Of a stretch of DNA of 9,079 nt, positions 6,674 to 9,079 are shown in pieces. The stretch spans positions 1-9,079 of the forward strand of contig QKIM01000536.1 of the NCBI GenBank assembly GCA_003249585.1. Reading direction: 5' to 3'. Below the pieces are notes generated by a model. That model ran no database searches. It saw nothing but the letters and a program-made list of their open reading frames with translations, and was not told the origin of the DNA. The stretch comes from Deltaproteobacteria bacterium. Lineage in GTDB: Bacteria; Myxococcota_A; Polyangia; HGW-17. The stretch's first letter is position 1, and each line of letters opens with the position of its first letter. Both the position numbers and the translations under genes were made by a program.

Positions 6674-7979
6674 TGTGGCGCAGGGCGAAGAAGATGATCA
6701 GCATGATCACCGGCAGCCCGATGGCACCGTAACTGAACATCCTCAGCGGATAGGGGTTCCATGCTCCGGCCACGACCCGGGTGCGGACGCGGACGTAGGC
6801 GCTGTATGTGCGGCCGTTGGCTTTGAAGCCGGCGGCGGCGAAGGTGAAGTAGTATTTCTGGCCCTTCTTGAGGCCCTTGACGTAGGTCGTGTCGACGAAC
6901 TTCTCCTCTTCCCAGTACTCACCCTCATCGTAGCCCCGAGCGCGCCAGAAGTCGGCCTCGATGACGCCGACCCGCTTGTCCTTGCCCTTGTCGCCGACCT
7001 CCCACAAGGTGGCCGTGAGCCACCAGCCTGTCTCGTCAGGGCCCCAGGGGAAGGTCGTGGACATGAACTGGATCTTCACAACGGGACCGCTGGTCACCGT
7101 GAAGGTGCTGCGCTTCCCGTTGAGCGACGGGTACTGAAACTCCACCTCGGGGAAGGCCTGGATGGTGAAGCCTCTGGGCATCCCCTCGTCGAAGACGACT
7201 TCGCCGATCTTCTCGGTGGAGAAGGAGACCATAAGGGCGATGAGCCCGGCGATGAGCATGATGCCCCCGATGTACCACAGCGCCTTGGGATCCTTCTTCT
7301 CGGCGGGAGCCTTCTTGGTCATGGTGGCGGCCTCGGCGGGCAGATCGCCGGCGAAGGCTGTCCGCACCATGTCCACGGAGAGGGCGTGGCCGCGGGTGTA
7401 CTGGATCTCGGACTGGGAATACTCGATGGAGAGGCGCTCGTGCTGGTGCTCGCAGTCGATGTAGTTGGAGACCTGTCCGGGACGGGCCCGCCAGGTGAGC
7501 TCGCCCTCGAGGAAGATCAGCCGCGCGATCCCGCGCTCCTTGATCTGGAAGGGGGTCTGGGCGACGTAGAGGGTATCGGAGGGGCCGTAGGGATCGATGA
7601 ACTCCGTGGGGACGTGGATGCGCAGCAGGGAGAACCCGTGCTCGTCCTCGATGAGCCACAGGGGAAACCCCGAGGAGGACATGAGGAACCATTCGTCCCA
7701 GAACCAGCGTTCCTCGTCATCGTGGCCCTCGAGGCGGATGCGTCCCACGATCTGGTAGCGCTGGCCGAGGAACTCCCCGCGCAGGCCGAGCTTCAGAAAG
7801 CTCATGGGGGCGTAGCGGGTCTTGATCTCCTGCTGGTTCTGCATGGCGACCACCTGGTCGTTGTCGCAGACTGCCCCGCAGTAGTCGCAGGTGAAGGTCT
7901 TGACGCGCAGACCGGTCCGGATGTCGATCTTCGACCCGCACCCCGCGCACTCTACCTGGCTCACTCGCAGCTCGGCCAT
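6666..7979 (-). CDS. Zinc-ribbon / DUF4178 protein with two membrane helices
   Basis: This is a 437-residue protein. An N-terminal zinc ribbon is visible as C11-x2-C14 and C31-x2-C34. Residues about 66-210 match the DUF4178 pattern: FLGQRYQIVGR, WDEWFLM, PLWLIEDEHGFSLL, then a weaker half ending in SIEYSQSEIQYTRG. A linker rich in lysine (222-232) leads to helix 1 (about 234-254). Residues 255-412 are strand-rich with many aromatics (GWWLTATLWEVG, GQKYYFTFAAAGF, TYSAYVRVRTRVV), and helix 2 (about 414-433) ends four residues before the C-terminus. By the positive-inside rule the zinc ribbon and DUF4178 face the cytoplasm and the beta domain lies outside the inner membrane. The start is supported by GGGAG overlapping the stop of the DUF350 gene, a 10-nt gap. 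It is paralogous to the partial DUF4178 gene at the right edge. The biochemical function of DUF4178 is unknown; it may sense or scaffold at the membrane. Confidence 0.92.
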   Translation of the reverse strand: MAELRVSQVECAGCGSKIDIRTGLRVKTFTCDYCGAVCDNDQVVAMQNQQEIKTRYAPMSFLKLGLRGEFLGQRYQIVGRIRLEGHDDEERWFWDEWFLMSSSGFPLWLIEDEHGFSLLRIHVPTEFIDPYGPSDTLYVAQTPFQIKERGIARLIFLEGELTWRARPGQVSNYIDCEHQHERLSIEYSQSEIQYTRGHALSVDMVRTAFAGDLPAEAATMTKKAPAEKKDPKALWYIGGIMLIAGLIALMVSFSTEKIGEVVFDEGMPRGFTIQAFPEVEFQYPSLNGKRSTFTVTSGPVVKIQFMSTTFPWGPDETGWWLTATLWEVGDKGKDKRVGVIEADFWRARGYDEGEYWEEEKFVDTTYVKGLKKGQKYYFTFAAAGFKANGRTYSAYVRVRTRVVAGAWNPYPLRMFSYGAIGLPVIMLIIFFALRHND

Positions 7980-7989
7980 GAAGCGCTCC

Positions 7990-8424
7990 CTATGGACTCA
8001 TGATGGAGGCGGCGATGATGATACACAGCCCGAGGATGATGGCCCCCGCCACGATCCCCAGGGAGGTGTTCTGATCGATCTCCAGCTCCTTGCGCAGGTC
8101 GAAGGGGGTGATCCAGTCGTAGACCTTGTACCCGAAGAGGGCGATGATCAGGCCCAGCAGGGAATAGACGAGGGTGGCGACGATGTCGGCGAGGTTGATG
8201 CGGGAGAAGATCCCGCCGCCGCGGCGGGAGCGCTTGGAGGAGGTGGTCTCCTGGGCGGGGACCTGCTCCTGGGCGCTCTTCACGGGCGCCGTCGCGATGG
8301 TCTTCGCGGGCGCCTCGGCCTTCATGGCGGTCTCCTTCTCCTGGGCCGAGGAGACCCGGACGTAGCCGAAGCCCCCGGCCACGGCCATGCAGGATATCAA
8401 CATCACAAGTTTGGCTTTTCTCAT
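7990..8424 (-). CDS. DUF350-family membrane protein with N-terminal signal segment
   Basis: This protein has 144 residues. The ATG at 8424 is chosen over an upstream in-frame ATG (8517) because AAGGAG sits 7 nt before it and the upstream codons would overlap the preceding small gene. Residues 1-27 look like a signal peptide (MRKAK, hydrophobic LVMLISCMAVAGGFGYV, possible cleavage SSA27-QE); a lipobox-like LIS-C12 is also present but the core before it is short. A flexible Ala/Lys/Glu/Thr-rich linker (28-62) ends in a strongly basic KRSRRGGG. Helix 1 (about 80-100) and helix 2 (about 122-141) flank DWITPFDLRKELEIDQNTSLGIVAGAIILG, which matches the DUF350 signature (D-W-x-T-P, K-E-L...N...G-A-I-I-G). 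DUF350 proteins such as E. coli YjfL usually carry more than one such two-helix unit; here there is one. Function unknown; it is flanked at 10-nt distances by a 54-residue membrane protein and the zinc-ribbon/DUF4178 gene. Confidence 0.88.
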   Translation of the reverse strand: MRKAKLVMLISCMAVAGGFGYVRVSSAQEKETAMKAEAPAKTIATAPVKSAQEQVPAQETTSSKRSRRGGGIFSRINLADIVATLVYSLLGLIIALFGYKVYDWITPFDLRKELEIDQNTSLGIVAGAIILGLCIIIAASIMSP

Positions 8425-8434
8425 GAACAGCTCC

Positions 8435-8599
8435 TTATTTTCCACCGCTGTAATAGCGGCTTGAGTGTGTGGTGGACTTGGTGCGCGAAGAGGTCTGGGA
8501 GAGATCCTTGGTGCCACCCCACCCCTGGCGGGCGGCGAAGGTGGACAGTCCCAATCCTCCGGCCAAGAGTGCGATCAGGATCCATTCCGTGGTGCTCAT
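8435..8599 (-). CDS. 54-residue single-helix membrane protein
   Basis: This small gene starts at the ATG 8599-8597 with GAGGAGG (within 8601-8608) just upstream and ends with TAA at 8437-8435. A longer frame extends upstream, but the ribosome site, the 10-nt gap after the upstream DUF4178 stop and the loss of sense upstream all fix the short start. The sequence has a hydrophobic helix at about 6-22 (WILIALLAGGLGLST) and a polar, Ser/Thr-rich, basic tail ending SSRYYSGGK. Topology is uncertain. I do not recognise a family; short Ser/Tyr/Gly-tailed proteins such as DUF4247 have been noted near DUF350/DUF4178 genes elsewhere, but similarity is not demonstrated. It sits between the partial DUF4178 and DUF350 genes, each 10 nt away, so it is likely a subunit or accessory of the same system. 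Confidence 0.78.
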   Translation of the reverse strand: MSTTEWILIALLAGGLGLSTFAARQGWGGTKDLSQTSSRTKSTTHSSRYYSGGK

Positions 8600-8609
8600 C
8601 TCTCCTCCT

Positions 8610-9079
8610 CTATCCGTAATAGGACTCCGGGTCCTCCACTGTGAAGTCCTCGAATTCCAGGGGCCACCCCTGGTGGACGGCGCCCGCCGTCCCTTCGCCG
8701 TATACCTCCACGGTGTAGCGGTACCCGCCGCCGGCCCCGTCGAAGTAGAGATAGGCGTGCCCTTTGGGCAGGCTGCGGGGCAGCTTTCCGTCCTGGCCGA
8801 CGAGGGTGGCGCGGCCAAACTCCATGAGGTGCCAGCCCCCCATGGACCCGTTGAGGACGGGCATGGCGCGCCCCATGGTGAGGCGCTCGGGGGTGTCGGT
8901 GTACAGGTAGTACAGATCCTCGAGCTGCTCCGTGTCCTCCACGGGGAGCTCGATGAACATGATATAGACCCCCTCGTCCTCGTGGAGCCAGTACCCCGTG
9001 CCCTCGACGTCCAGGTACCACTCGGACCAGTAGCCGCCGTCGTACTCATACAGAAAGCGGCCTTCGACGGTGAAGCTCC
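8610..9079 (-). CDS. DUF4178-family protein (partial, N-terminus beyond right edge)
   Basis: An open frame enters from the right edge and ends at TAG 8612-8610, giving 155 visible residues; an internal ATG at 8960 is not the start, because the codons before it continue the domain. The visible part reads FTVEGRFLYEYDGGYWSEWYL...YWLHEDEGVYIMF (2-41), then RATLVGQDGKLPRSLPKGHAYLYFDGAGG (89-117) and a final YTVEVYGEGTAG...GWPLEFEDFTVE (121-148). These align by eye with the DUF4178 domain of the 437-residue protein downstream (WDEWFL...LWLIEDEHGFSLL; ARLIFLEGEL...NYIDCEHQ; LSIEYSQSEI...GHAL). Unlike that protein, no membrane helix follows the domain, so this copy is probably cytoplasmic. A zinc ribbon may or may not precede it outside the window. 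It is the first visible gene of the five-gene cluster; the operon promoter must lie beyond the right edge. Confidence 0.85.
   Translation of the reverse strand, partial: SFTVEGRFLYEYDGGYWSEWYLDVEGTGYWLHEDEGVYIMFIELPVEDTEQLEDLYYLYTDTPERLTMGRAMPVLNGSMGGWHLMEFGRATLVGQDGKLPRSLPKGHAYLYFDGAGGGYRYTVEVYGEGTAGAVHQGWPLEFEDFTVEDPESYYG

Noticed and set aside
6675..8003. 442-codon plus-strand open frame opposite the zinc-ribbon/DUF4178 gene
   Set aside because: No domain or ribosome site; the opposite strand encodes a zinc ribbon, DUF4178 and two helices.
8425..8517. Upstream start for the DUF350 gene at 8517
   Set aside because: The extra 31 residues overlap the 54-residue gene, lack a ribosome site and would bury the signal-like segment; the ATG at 8424 has AAGGAG in position.

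Overview
The window reads as chromosomal DNA of a GC-rich Gram-negative bacterium. The probable affiliation is Myxococcota or a related former deltaproteobacterial lineage. This rests on strong G/C preference at third codon positions, three predicted lipoproteins, Cys-rich lipoprotein sequence of the C-G-x-G-T type common in myxobacteria, and a MetRS with the E. coli domain layout. It is an inference, not a taxonomic assignment.

Layout. (i) 1-1778, minus strand: two adjacent lipoprotein genes of unknown function, transcribed leftward; the second runs off the left edge. (ii) 1779-2377: a roughly 600-base divergent intergenic region, markedly AT-richer than the genes over 1800-2150. It has several small inverted repeats and ends in a near-consensus sigma-70 promoter, a GC hairpin and a strong ribosome binding site. 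(iii) 2378-4675, plus strand: metG (methionyl-tRNA synthetase) followed by a 78-residue three-helix membrane protein. (iv) 4655-9079, minus strand: a compact five-gene cluster entering from the right edge. In transcription order it holds a partial DUF4178 protein, a 54-residue single-helix protein, a DUF350 protein with an N-terminal signal-like segment, a zinc-ribbon/DUF4178 protein with two membrane helices and an extracytoplasmic beta-rich domain, and a HEAT-repeat lipoprotein. The two plus-strand genes and the cluster converge, with their 3' ends overlapping by 21 bases.

The minus-strand cluster is the interesting part. Its first three junctions are each exactly 10 nt, with the Shine-Dalgarno abutting the upstream stop codon, and the last junction is an 8-nt overlap, so the five products are probably made together. 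DUF350 and DUF4178 are families of unknown function. Similar gene sets (E. coli yjfIJKLMC, and DUF350/DUF4178 clusters elsewhere) have been linked by comparative genomics to PspA-type envelope stress proteins and to polyamine or ATP-grasp enzymes. No such enzyme is inside this window; if present it would lie upstream, beyond position 9079. The two DUF4178 proteins are paralogues: one visible part looks soluble, the other is membrane anchored. The HEAT lipoprotein suggests an envelope-spanning assembly with an inner-membrane core and a lipid-anchored scaffold. That model is inference.

A further oddity is a pair of identical 28-bp REP-like palindromes lying in frame inside the signal peptide of the HEAT lipoprotein, where they encode two copies of V-V-P-A-K-A-G-T.
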